Shown here: piece by piece, positions 1-5,602 of the stretch
Layout of the letters: the number at the start of each line of letters is the position of its first letter
Numbering within the stretch: the first letter of the stretch is position 1
Assembly: GCA_012270695.1 (NCBI GenBank)
Contig: JAAXHV010000077.1
Span: 1-5,992, forward strand
From: Gammaproteobacteria bacterium
Lineage (GTDB): Bacteria > Pseudomonadota > Gammaproteobacteria > Eutrophobiales > Eutrophobiaceae
Length of the DNA: 5,992 nucleotides
Direction of reading: 5' to 3'
Made by a program: the position numbers and the translations under genes
The notes under the pieces: generated by a model
The model's database searches: none
Told to the model about the DNA's origin: nothing
The model's input: only the letters and a program-made list of their open reading frames with translations

Positions 1-75
1 TTCATCACATCCACTGGTGCAATATGCGGCTTAAACTAATAAAATAGTGGTTTCTTTTACGTAGAGTTTTTCCAC

Positions 76-870
76 TTGACCAATCTTGCCGTCATAACAG
101 GCGCAACCAGCGGCATCGGCGCCGAATTTGCGCGCCAGCTCTCTGCCACGCATCAGACACTGTGGCTAATAGGAAGACGCGAGCAAAAATTGAAGCAACT
201 GGCTGTCGAGTTACAAAAAAAGCATGATGTTGACCCGGTGGTGATGATAATGGATTTATCCGATTCCGCGGTAATTGACGATCTTGCCGTGAAGATTCGG
301 AACCAGCCACGGTTAAGCTTCCTGGTCAATAATGCTGGTTACGCTGAAGACGGTGTTTTCCATGAGCTGGCCTGGCAGAAACACGATGACATTATGCATG
401 TGCACGTGCAGGCTACGTTGAAACTCAGTTACGCCGCGTTAAACGTGATGGCGGCGAACGGTAACGGCAGTATCATCAATGTTTCCTCTGTCGCTTCATT
501 CATACCAACGCCGAGCAGCCCGCTGTACGGTCCCACCAAGGCATTCATCCGCAGCCTGAGCGAGTCACTGGCAATCAGATACCATGACAGTGGAATCAGG
601 ATCCAGGCACTATGTCCCGGGTATACCATCACGGACTTCCATGAAAGGATTGGTCTTGACCCGGACACGTTTTACAGGAAATCAGGGTTTATGCGCGCAT
701 TGACATCGGAGTACACGGTGAGACAATCCTTAATTGATTTACGGCGGGGAAAAATAGTATCAATTCCAGGGTGGAATTACCGCTTGATTGTTATGTTGCT
801 GCGCAGGTTACCACTGGGCTGGTTACACAGAATGGCCGGCAGGGGAGATAAAAGCCACCGCTATGAATAG
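76..870 (+). CDS. Short-chain dehydrogenase/reductase (SDR), DltE/YqjQ-like
   Basis: A 264-residue classical SDR that should carry out NAD(P)H-dependent oxidation or reduction of a carbonyl or hydroxyl group in the cytoplasm; the substrate is not predictable. The Rossmann nucleotide-binding motif TGATSGIG is at residues 8-15, followed by a basic GRR at 33-35 that suggests NADP(H), an NNAG motif at 85-88, the catalytic Ser at about 138, and Tyr151/Lys155 in YGPTK. The PGYTITDF segment is at 181-188. The length is normal for the family. The start is TTG, which places the glycine motif at its usual distance from the N terminus; only a weak AGAG at 63-66 precedes it. An oddity is that the tetrad Asn, normally in a VNV context, reads VHV here (His110). 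It is unlikely to be functionally linked to the next gene, because 179 bp and an inverted repeat separate them. The family call is firm and the substrate unknown. Confidence 0.93.
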   Translation: MTNLAVITGATSGIGAEFARQLSATHQTLWLIGRREQKLKQLAVELQKKHDVDPVVMIMDLSDSAVIDDLAVKIRNQPRLSFLVNNAGYAEDGVFHELAWQKHDDIMHVHVQATLKLSYAALNVMAANGNGSIINVSSVASFIPTPSSPLYGPTKAFIRSLSESLAIRYHDSGIRIQALCPGYTITDFHERIGLDPDTFYRKSGFMRALTSEYTVRQSLIDLRRGKIVSIPGWNYRLIVMLLRRLPLGWLHRMAGRGDKSHRYE

Positions 871-983
871 GGATAACGACACGCCTGGGGCGGGTGCATC
901 TTCTTCTAAGTCAGGCTGGGTTACCACTACCACTTTTAACATTGATAAACTGCTATTATCCTGAGGGGTACAACCAGAATTCA

Positions 984-1023
984 GGGGTCAGAGTAAGAAA
1001 CTCGAAGACATTACTCTGACCCC
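984..1023. repeat. Perfect 13-bp inverted repeat, REP-like palindrome
   Basis: The arms GGGGTCAGAGTAA (984-996) and TTACTCTGACCCC (1011-1023) are exact reverse complements around a 14-base spacer. The palindrome sits 26 bp upstream of the glutamine-synthetase-like ATG and would fold as a stem-loop in its leader. There is no following T-run, so it is not a standard intrinsic terminator. From memory, GGGGTCAGAGTA-type palindromes are dispersed in many gamma- and betaproteobacterial genomes, often with REP-associated Y1 transposases. That link is recalled, not tested, and no such transposase gene lies in this window. Confidence 0.85.
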
Positions 1024-1036
1024 ATGATAAACATAC

Positions 1037-1043
1037 AGGGGGG
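1037..1043 (+). promoter_or_regulatory. Ribosome binding site for the glutamine-synthetase-like gene
   Basis: AGGGGGG lies 6 bases before the ATG at 1050. It selects this ATG over the in-frame TTG at 1044, which directly abuts the G-run and so lacks the needed spacing. The purine run lies 13 bases after the inverted repeat, so folding of that repeat should leave it accessible. Confidence 0.7.
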
Positions 1044-1049
1044 TTGTTA

Positions 1050-2531
1050 ATGAATTCGTCACAACCAGGTCCACAAGAGATCAATGTCGGCCACACCGGT
1101 TTTATCGCCGCGGCCGGCGCATGGGATGAGGCCCAATCGGAACGGGCCGCACAACTGCCGGAATTACTCAGCGAGAGCAACATCGCGACGGTCCGGGTCG
1201 TTTACAGCGACCAGCACGGGCTGATGCGGGGGAAGGCGTTAAGCGCAGAGAACTTCCTGCTGGCCCTCAAGAACGGTGTGGCCGAGACCGTCGCCAACCT
1301 GGGAAAAGACACGTCAAACTACCCGGTAGTCCCACTTTTTGACCGGGACGGCGGCTTCGGCATCGAGCAAATGGGCGGCGGCGGCGACATGCTGCTAGTC
1401 CCGGACCCGATGACGCTCAAAATCCTGCCCTGGGCGCCGGACACGGCCTGGATCATCTCCGACCTCTACCTCAAAGACCGGACCCGATGCCCGTTTGACT
1501 GCCGACAGCTGATGCGCAACGCGCTCAATGCGCTGAAGGAACAGGAGTTCGATTACATCGCCGGGTTGGAACTGGAGTTCTACGTGTTCGACATAGAGGA
1601 TGAGAAACTCTCGCTCAGCGAATCCGGCCAGCCGCCCGACCCGCCAGCAGTAAAGGCAATCAGCCATGGCTTCCAGTACCATGCCGAGCACCCCATGGAC
1701 AGAGTCGCGCATGTGGCCGACATGATCCGGGACATGGCCGCCGGGCTGGAACTGCCCTTGCGCACCATCGAGGCCGAATGGGGCCCGGGCCAGTTCGAGG
1801 TGACGTTCAATCCGCTGAGCGGCTTCGCCGCGGCCGACTCCCTGCTGCTGTTCCGCTCCGCGGTCAAACACCTGATGCGGCGTCACGGCCTCCTGGCCAG
1901 CTTTATGGCAAAACCCGCCCTGCCTAACGTTTATTCAAGCGGCTGGCACCTGCACCAGTCATTACGCAATATGTCAACCCGTGCCAACGCATTCACGAGC
2001 GAGGACAGCCTGTTGAGCGATACCGGTTATCACTACATCGGCGGGCTGCTGGAACACGGCGCGGCGCTCAGCGCCTTCTCCAACCCGACCATCAACGGCT
2101 ATAAACGCTTGAATGCCAACCCGCTGGCGCCAAACCGCATTCTCTGGGCACATGACAACCGGGGGGCGATGCTCAGGTTGGTGGGCGGATACGCCGAGCC
2201 GGGGACGCGGATTGAGAACCGGTCGGGGGAGCCTTCGGCCAATCCTTACCTGTATATGGCGTCGCAGATTTATGCGGGGCTGGACGGAGTCCGGAACGGG
2301 ACGGATCCGGGAGAGCCGGTGCAGGATAATCCTTACCGGCAGACAGACAGGCCGGCTATGCCGCGTTCGCTGATGGAGGCGGTAGAGGCGTTGGATAAGT
2401 CAGCCGTATTGAGGGCCGGGTTCGGGGACCAGTTTGTTGATCATTTCCTGCATATCAAGCGGGCGGAGATTGGTCGGTTCCTGGCGCACGTTACGGATTG
2501 GGAGCATCGGGAGTATTTTGAGATGTATTAA
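1050..2531 (+). CDS. Glutamine synthetase family protein (GlnA/PuuA superfamily, COG0174)
   Basis: A 493-residue ATP-dependent carboxylate-amine ligase of the glutamine synthetase superfamily, cytoplasmic. The family joins ammonia or an amine to glutamate through a gamma-glutamyl phosphate. The N-terminal beta-grasp region contains VVYSDQHGLMRGK (about 50-62). The catalytic domain shows the metal-binding ExE of LELEF (Glu174 and Glu176), the AEWGPGQFE block (Glu243, Glu250), SSGWHLHQSL with its HxH at 300-302, NRGAMLRL with a conserved Arg, and RIENRSGEPSANPYL near 387-400, matching the canonical RIEVR..ANPYL block. The C terminus, TDWEHREYF, resembles gamma-glutamylpolyamine synthetases. The NLYDLPP adenylylation motif of housekeeping GlnA is absent; the equivalent stretch reads QDNPYRQTDRP. 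It is therefore more likely a catabolic or amine-specific ligase than the main nitrogen-assimilation enzyme. No puu-type genes or glnK/glnB lie nearby, so the substrate is open. Confidence 0.93.
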   Translation: MNSSQPGPQEINVGHTGFIAAAGAWDEAQSERAAQLPELLSESNIATVRVVYSDQHGLMRGKALSAENFLLALKNGVAETVANLGKDTSNYPVVPLFDRDGGFGIEQMGGGGDMLLVPDPMTLKILPWAPDTAWIISDLYLKDRTRCPFDCRQLMRNALNALKEQEFDYIAGLELEFYVFDIEDEKLSLSESGQPPDPPAVKAISHGFQYHAEHPMDRVAHVADMIRDMAAGLELPLRTIEAEWGPGQFEVTFNPLSGFAAADSLLLFRSAVKHLMRRHGLLASFMAKPALPNVYSSGWHLHQSLRNMSTRANAFTSEDSLLSDTGYHYIGGLLEHGAALSAFSNPTINGYKRLNANPLAPNRILWAHDNRGAMLRLVGGYAEPGTRIENRSGEPSANPYLYMASQIYAGLDGVRNGTDPGEPVQDNPYRQTDRPAMPRSLMEAVEALDKSAVLRAGFGDQFVDHFLHIKRAEIGRFLAHVTDWEHREYFEMY

Positions 2532-2624
2532 TTGTGAACTACGAGGACCGCCATTTACAGTCGTTAAAAGCGATACTGGTACAATCTGGCAAGATAGCCC
2601 CATCGCCACAGACACCACGCTGGC

Positions 2625-2629
2625 GAGGA
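2625..2629 (+). promoter_or_regulatory. Ribosome binding site deciding the lipoprotein start
   Basis: GAGGA lies 6 bases before the ATG at 2636. That spacing, together with the signal peptide and lipobox that follow the ATG, favours this start over the in-frame GTG at 2534 just after the preceding stop codon. Confidence 0.65.
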
Positions 2630-2635
2630 CAAACC

Positions 2636-3073
2636 ATGAACTTCAATAGTATAAAACAAGCCATACCAAATAACATCGGGCCGTTGCTGGTGCTGATGGC
2701 AATGTCTGGCTGTTACAACGTGCTACCGGACACTCCGAAAACCGATACTTGGCGGTGCGTTAAACAATTTGATTGCATGGACGCGACGTGGTGGGGCAAG
2801 GCCCTTTGCGGAAATACTGTCGTTCAGGTGTCTCGCACTCTTGAGGGAAGTAAAGAAGAAACAACGGGAACACTGACTACAGCAGGTGTGACATATCAGG
2901 CCAAGTATAAGCTCGTGGGGGTAAATAAGGTTTGGTATTATCAGAGCCAAGGGAGGGATTTATTATTTGCAATTCTTCCTTCAGGGGAAGGGGTGAGCGG
3001 CGGGGTCAGAAATGATGGTGAATCGTATCTTGTAAGCACAAAACTTTGGTGTATCCATCGAGATCCATGGTAA
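2636..3073 (+). CDS. Predicted small lipoprotein of unknown function
   Basis: A 145-residue protein that I do not recognise. It begins MNFNSIKQ, followed by a short hydrophobic stretch (GPLLVLMAM, about residues 15-23) and SGC, which together form a lipobox-like MSGC. This suggests lipidation on the Cys at about residue 26 and anchoring in the cell envelope. The mature part has four more cysteines (WRC, FDC, ALC, LWC) that could form two disulfides in the periplasm. Its second half alternates polar and aromatic residues (VTYQAKYKLVGVNKVWYYQ), as in a small beta-sheet domain. The gene starts 104 bp after the glutamine-synthetase-like gene on the same strand and could be read from the same transcript. 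Its 3' end is opposed by the reading frame of the degraded gene at 3120-3295. Coding status is supported by the ribosome site, the signal peptide and an uninterrupted frame. Confidence 0.65.
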   Translation: MNFNSIKQAIPNNIGPLLVLMAMSGCYNVLPDTPKTDTWRCVKQFDCMDATWWGKALCGNTVVQVSRTLEGSKEETTGTLTTAGVTYQAKYKLVGVNKVWYYQSQGRDLLFAILPSGEGVSGGVRNDGESYLVSTKLWCIHRDPW

Positions 3074-3119
3074 TAGAACGTAACGAATACCCGCCAGAAC
3101 TCCATCACGTACTTCAACA

Positions 3120-3295
3120 GGTTCTTTGAAAACAAATAGGATGAATGGGTTTTCATCGATAAAGAAGAAGATATCAAACAGTGCTCTTGCATGACTATAT
3201 TCAAAGCGATATCGATCGATATCTTGATTTTTCATGCTTTTGTATAAAGCAACTAAGCCATCAAGTTTCATCAGGTAACTCATAAGCTTGCGCAT
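3120..3295 (-). pseudogene. 5' fragment of an unknown-function gene following hicA (perhaps DUF6037-like)
   Basis: This frame begins with ATG 15 nt beyond the hicA stop, so it would be the third gene of the hicBA transcript. The first ~58 residues look like real protein: MKLDGLVALYKSMKN, RYRFEYSHARALFD and FFFIDENPF. From memory this resembles a family of uncharacterised proteins I associate with DUF6037, which I cannot confirm. After FIDENPFIL the resemblance stops. The frame then continues to 2981, antisense to the last 93 bp of the lipoprotein gene, giving an implausible tail. I infer a 3' truncation or a frameshift near 3130; the left boundary given is approximate. No good ribosome site precedes the first ATG, and the Met at residue 9 (3271) would be an equally reasonable start. 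Confidence 0.45.
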
Positions 3296-3310
3296 CTTAT
3301 ATCAGGAGAA

Positions 3311-3550
3311 TTATTCCACCAAGTCGGAGTTCCCACGCAGAAACTCATCCATAGTAAGCCCAACATCTTTTGCGATTTGCCGCAGTAAAATTGGAGAAAT
3401 ATCACGGCCCTTATGGAATGGAATAGTTGTTGCTCTGCCGTCAGGATGACGAAACTGCCTGTGTGAGCCGCGGCGCCTTGTTTCTTTGAAACCTGCAGAG
3501 TTCAGTAAACGCATTACTTCCTGCGGTTTAAGAACAGGGACTTTTGACAC
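3311..3550 (-). CDS. hicA: HicA-family type II toxin (mRNA interferase)
   Basis: A 79-residue HicA toxin. HicA proteins have a double-stranded-RNA-binding-like fold and cleave mRNA and tmRNA in the cytoplasm, with a catalytic histidine. The family pattern is complete: PVLKPQEVMRLLNSAGF, then RRRGSHRQFRH carrying the catalytic His30, then TTIPFHKGRDISPILLRQI and KDVGLTMDEFL. The length is typical. The start is GTG and is the only usable start after the preceding stop; AGGA lies almost against it, which is too close for a normal ribosome site, so translational coupling to hicB is likely. hicB stops only 3 nt upstream and in the same frame, so the two genes are separated by TAG and one GAA codon. 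The toxin appears intact. Confidence 0.92.
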   Translation of the reverse strand: MSKVPVLKPQEVMRLLNSAGFKETRRRGSHRQFRHPDGRATTIPFHKGRDISPILLRQIAKDVGLTMDEFLRGNSDLVE

Positions 3551-3553
3551 TTC

Positions 3554-3760
3554 CTAGACTACAGCGATTTGTTGGGTGCCTATAAATTCAGCTTCCAGTT
3601 CAGGCATGCCATCTTCAAGTAACATAGCGATGACTTCCTGCATGTTTTTGTTCAGTTCATCCAGGGTTTTTCCCTGGGAATGGGCGCCCGTAAAACCTGG
3701 CACATAGCCCACATACAGCCCCGTTTCCTTGCAGTGTTCGACAACTGCCGTGAAATTCAT
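3554..3760 (-). CDS. hicB: HicB-family type II antitoxin (short form)
   Basis: A 68-residue HicB antitoxin that should bind and neutralise the adjacent HicA. The sequence has the HicB-like core: an N-terminal strand (MNFTAVVEHC), the GLYVGYVPGFTGAHSQGKTLDEL block, and the helix NKNMQEVIAMLLEDG. It ends shortly after IGTQQIAVV and has no C-terminal ribbon-helix-helix or HTH DNA-binding domain, so it is of the short class and autorepression through it is not evident. The ATG start has a good ribosome site (GAGG, 3768-3771, 6-7 bases away). The antitoxin is first in the operon, as in hicBA-ordered modules. The last codon is followed by TAG and then, in the same frame, by the toxin start, so readthrough would give a HicB-HicA fusion. 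Confidence 0.9.
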   Translation of the reverse strand: MNFTAVVEHCKETGLYVGYVPGFTGAHSQGKTLDELNKNMQEVIAMLLEDGMPELEAEFIGTQQIAVV

Positions 3761-3813
3761 GTTAATACCTCAATACTCTCAGAAAGGGTCAGAAACCATT
3801 CAGACGTATGTAC

Positions 3814-3842
3814 AGGATAGATGATCCGGGTTTACACATCAA
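3814..3842 (-). promoter_or_regulatory. Candidate promoter of hicBA
   Basis: On the minus strand a TTGATG (3837-3842) and a TATCCT (3814-3819) are separated by 17 bp, about 54 bp before the hicB ATG. Each box matches 4 of 6 consensus positions, so this is only a moderate candidate. It lies in the 155-bp gap between the monooxygenase-like gene and hicB, where an independent promoter would be expected. Confidence 0.35.
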
Positions 3843-3898
3843 TACTGGGGCAATCCATTGTAAATTGCTAAACGATAGGTTGGTCAGGTTAAGGGGAA

Positions 3899-3925
3899 GA
3901 AGTCAGCAAAAATAATTACGACTTC
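3899..3925 (-). repeat. Short inverted repeat spanning the stop of the monooxygenase-like gene
   Basis: GAAGTC (3899-3904) and GACTTC (3920-3925) can pair around an AT-rich 15-base loop that includes the TAA of the monooxygenase-like gene. It is followed on the minus strand by CCCCTTAACC rather than a T-run. It may stabilise the 3' end of the transcript, but a rho-independent terminator is not supported. Confidence 0.3.
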
Positions 3926-4272
3926 CCATACACATCCTCAATCCTGCAAATACTTATCTGCCAGTCTTCCAGCCAGGTGGAACGGGCCTTGTTCTTGGCT
4001 GCAATATGCTCGCTATCCTGTCTCCAGGCATTGATGGACTCAAGAGAATCAAAATAGGCGATCGCGAGTTTGAACGGACTGTTTGATGCGGATTCCAGAC
4101 CCAGAAAACCCTCTATTTCCTGGACCCGGCCGTACAGTTCAGCGAGCATTCTTTCGTGTGCCTCCTCAGGACCCGGCGGTGAAATATAGTCAAGCAGGTC
4201 CGACCCTATCCTGTCGGTCTCGGACCTGCCTGGTTTATTGGTCAAAGTCTTTAGCCAGGTGTCGTTCAGCAA
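3916..4272 (-). CDS. Antibiotic biosynthesis monooxygenase (ABM) domain protein
   Basis: This open frame of 118 codons carries a ferredoxin-like ABM domain, the fold of HmoA-type and YgiN-type small oxygenases. The family pattern is seen from about residue 28: PGPEEAHERMLAELYGRV, then EIEGFLGLES, then KLAIAYFDSLESINAWRQDSEHIAAK, then the final strand WQISICRIEDVYG. The actual substrate cannot be read. The first ~25 residues (through GRSETDRIGSD) do not look like the family. The start is uncertain: the earliest candidate is TTG at 4272, inside parE and overlapping it by 38 nt; another TTG is at 4245; the first ATG (4149) would remove the first helix. It may be coupled to parE, or its 5' end may have been replaced when the toxin-antitoxin module arrived. 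The domain call is fairly firm, the start is not. Confidence 0.72.
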   Translation of the reverse strand: MLNDTWLKTLTNKPGRSETDRIGSDLLDYISPPGPEEAHERMLAELYGRVQEIEGFLGLESASNSPFKLAIAYFDSLESINAWRQDSEHIAAKNKARSTWLEDWQISICRIEDVYGKS

Positions 4273-4552
4273 GCATGGACTTATGCAGGATACGGATAAT
4301 ATCGATGGTGCTACCTGTTACCTGGTAGTAGATAACATGCGAAACAACGGGTAAAGCTCGAATGCCCTCTATGGATTGATTAATTGACCGGCCAAGTTTC
4401 GGGTGTTCAGTGAGCCGATTAAAGCCGGCTTCCAGCGTGTAAATATAAGCTTCTGCAGTATCTATACCGAATTTTTCACATCCGTAGACGAATATGTCGA
4501 GTAAATCGTCATCCGCAGCCTGACGTACCTGGAAGGTGTATTTACCGGCCAC
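4235..4552 (-). CDS. parE: ParE/RelE-superfamily type II toxin
   Basis: A 105-residue ParE-type toxin; characterised ParE proteins poison DNA gyrase, while RelE relatives cleave mRNA. Features are the N-terminal strand FQVRQAADDDLLDIFVYGCEKFG, a helix pair through residue 48, HPKLGRSINQSIEGIRALPVVSHVIYYQV (about 50-78), and the C-terminal IDIIRILHKSMLAERHL. The IxRILHxxM ending and the P-x-x-GR motif favour ParE over RelE. The length is normal. The start is GTG and overlaps the end of the antitoxin gene by 11 nt, with only a weak purine stretch ahead, which points to translational coupling. The 3' end overlaps the next open frame by 38 nt. It appears intact. Confidence 0.9.
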   Translation of the reverse strand: MAGKYTFQVRQAADDDLLDIFVYGCEKFGIDTAEAYIYTLEAGFNRLTEHPKLGRSINQSIEGIRALPVVSHVIYYQVTGSTIDIIRILHKSMLAERHLAKDFDQ

Positions 4553-4793
4553 TGACGCGTTTTCTTGCCCTGGCTAAAAACTCGTCAGTGTTCCAGTTTT
4601 TCATGACGGGGCTGTTTTGTCCCCTGATGAGTTCGGCCCTCAATGCCCGTAACTTCATTTCTTCATAATCAACGTTAGATAGGACCACGGCGATAGGTTT
4701 GCCATTACGAGTGACTCTCACCGGCCCTCTTTGTGATTTGGTAAGCACTTCGCCAAATTCCCGTTTGGCATCGGTTGAACTGTAGGTTTCCAC
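4542..4793 (-). CDS. phd: Phd/YefM-family type II antitoxin
   Basis: An 83-residue antitoxin of the Phd/YefM family, which folds as a DNA-binding dimer, represses its own operon and neutralises its partner toxin through a flexible C-terminal part. The core is STDAKREFGEVLTKSQRGPVRVTRNGKPIAVVLSNVDYEEMK (about 6-47), with the family-typical NGKPIAVV strand. The remainder, ending in WNTDEFLARARKRV, would wrap the ParE toxin. The start is GTG with a good GAGG 7 bases upstream. It is the first gene of a phd-parE-(monooxygenase-like) unit with a strong promoter and AT-rich palindromes ahead of it. Confidence 0.92.
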   Translation of the reverse strand: METYSSTDAKREFGEVLTKSQRGPVRVTRNGKPIAVVLSNVDYEEMKLRALRAELIRGQNSPVMKNWNTDEFLARARKRVSGR

Positions 4794-4800
4794 TATATAT

Positions 4801-4804
4801 CCTC
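4801..4804 (-). promoter_or_regulatory. Ribosome binding site deciding the GTG start of phd
   Basis: GAGG on the minus strand lies 7 bases before the GTG at 4793. No ATG exists at a comparable distance, so this site supports the GTG start. Confidence 0.65.
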
Positions 4805-4864
4805 GACAATATGATTAGTTTGTTTCTTATGAAGCTAAGGAGCAACCTCATTTTGAAACTTGAA

Positions 4865-4891
4865 GATTAATCACCTTAATTAGATTAATTA
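4865..4891 (-). promoter_or_regulatory. Candidate Phd operator: AT-rich palindromes
   Basis: Two related 8-mers, GATTAATC (4865-4872, itself a perfect palindrome) and GATTAATT (4883-4890), begin 18 bp apart. A perfect TAATTA-GAT-TAATTA palindrome (4877-4882 and 4886-4891) overlaps the second one and the -10 box of the phd promoter. This placement over the -10 and transcript start is what autorepression by a Phd dimer pair would require. The pattern is seen; the binding is inferred. Confidence 0.5.
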
Positions 4892-4916
4892 TTATACCTT
4901 TTTGTCTACCTGTCAA
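4888..4916 (-). promoter_or_regulatory. Strong predicted promoter of phd-parE
   Basis: On the minus strand a perfect TTGACA (4911-4916) is followed after 17 bp by AATAAT (4888-4893, 5 of 6 consensus). A perfect TATAAT also occurs 3 bp closer (4891-4896), at a short 14-bp spacing. Transcription would start about 85-90 bp before the phd GTG. The palindromic operator candidate overlaps the -10 box. Confidence 0.7.
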
Positions 4917-5310
4917 CGAAATATCCAACGGGCAACTGAACCTGACAAAGTCAGCGTGCTGACCCCGAAGCGTTGCGCGAGGGTAGCTTTTGCTCCCCTG
5001 GCACCAGGACGAATGCCCATCGCTGCCCGGATCTCATATATCTCCTCTGGCAGTCCCTCTGCCGGAATGCCCTGCATCAGGAACGCGGCATGACCCTGTC
5101 CTCTCACCCGGTTGCGCCAGCCTGCGGAACTCAATGATGAATACACCCGGGTAACTGGCAGGACGCCCACCGCCCCGCGCCAGTTCTTCCGTGACTACTC
5201 GCCATTCTTTGAGAAGAGATGATTTATCCGTAGATGATGCACCCCCGCTTAAAGCATGCAGGGGCATGAGTGCCTTCCAATTGCTGGACAAAATAGATGA
5301 AGGACACGTC
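4917..5310 (-). other. Gene-poor stretch with possible decayed coding sequence
   Basis: About 390 bp between the phd promoter and the higA stop contain no convincing intact gene. The middle (about 4940-5200) is visibly richer in G+C than its flanks. Two overlapping minus frames look partly protein-like: 5291 to about 5100 encodes SLLKEWRVVTEELARGGGRPA and PGVFIIEFRRL, and 5095 to 4913 encodes LPEEIYEIRAAMG followed by an HTH-like ATLAQRFGVSTLTLS. A single frameshift near 5095-5130 would join them. This could be a decayed DNA-binding gene, but I do not recognise a family and chance open frames in high-GC sequence remain possible. Confidence 0.25.
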
Positions 5311-5598
5311 TCAAGCCGCCTTCTTAGGCCGCGTAGTGATTTTCAGTTCCCGTCCGATCCTGGCCAGCATATTCACCAGCGCATCAATGCTGAATTTGAA
5401 GATATGATCATGCATCAGCGCACTCACTTCAGGCTGGTTGATACCCAGTAAGGCCGCGGCATCCTTCTGCTTGAGTCCTTTTTTGTGGATATATTCCTTG
5501 ATTTCTATTAGTAATATTGCCCGGACTTTCAGGTTGGCAGCTTCCTGTTTATCAAAACCGATATCTTCAAAGACGTTGTCTGTCGTGGTATGTTTCAC
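5311..5598 (-). CDS. higA: HigA-like XRE-family antitoxin
   Basis: A 95-residue helix-turn-helix antitoxin of the HigA2-like type (XRE, COG5606-like). After an N-terminal helical region (VFEDIGFDKQEAANLKVRAILL) the HTH runs from about residue 40: KGLKQKDAAALLGINQPEVSALMHDHIFKFSIDALVNMLARIG, with Q-x-x-A-A-x-L-L-G and the recognition helix QPEVSALM. It should bind operator DNA and neutralise a HigB-type toxin. The start is GTG with AGAGG 6-7 bases upstream; that site overlaps the toxin stop codon, and only 4 nt separate the genes, so the two were co-translated. The antitoxin is intact while its toxin is not, so it may persist as an orphan regulator or an anti-addiction gene. Confidence 0.9.
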   Translation of the reverse strand: MKHTTTDNVFEDIGFDKQEAANLKVRAILLIEIKEYIHKKGLKQKDAAALLGINQPEVSALMHDHIFKFSIDALVNMLARIGRELKITTRPKKAA

Positions 5599-5602
5599 CG
5601 CG

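Noticed and set aside
930..959. Promoter for the glutamine-synthetase-like gene with TATTAT at 954-959
   Set aside because: No acceptable -35 box lies at 16-18 bp upstream.
984..1023. Intrinsic terminator of the SDR gene
   Set aside because: The stem-loop has a 14-base loop and no following T-run, and is over 110 bp past the stop; a REP-like palindrome fits better.
1395..1886. Long minus-strand open frames antisense to the glutamine-synthetase-like gene
   Set aside because: They lie wholly inside a clear enzyme gene with conserved motifs, and their translations are low-complexity and unlike any family.
2534..2635. N-terminal extension of the lipoprotein gene from GTG at 2534
   Set aside because: It would bury the signal peptide and lipobox inside the protein; the ATG at 2636 has its own GAGGA site.
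3002..3012. Second copy of the REP arm (GGGGTCAGAAA)
   Set aside because: Only the first 9-10 bases match, there is no opposite arm, and it lies inside a coding sequence.
4902..5451. Plus-strand open frames at 4902-5093 and 5191-5451
   Set aside because: No ribosome sites or family patterns; the second is antisense to higA.
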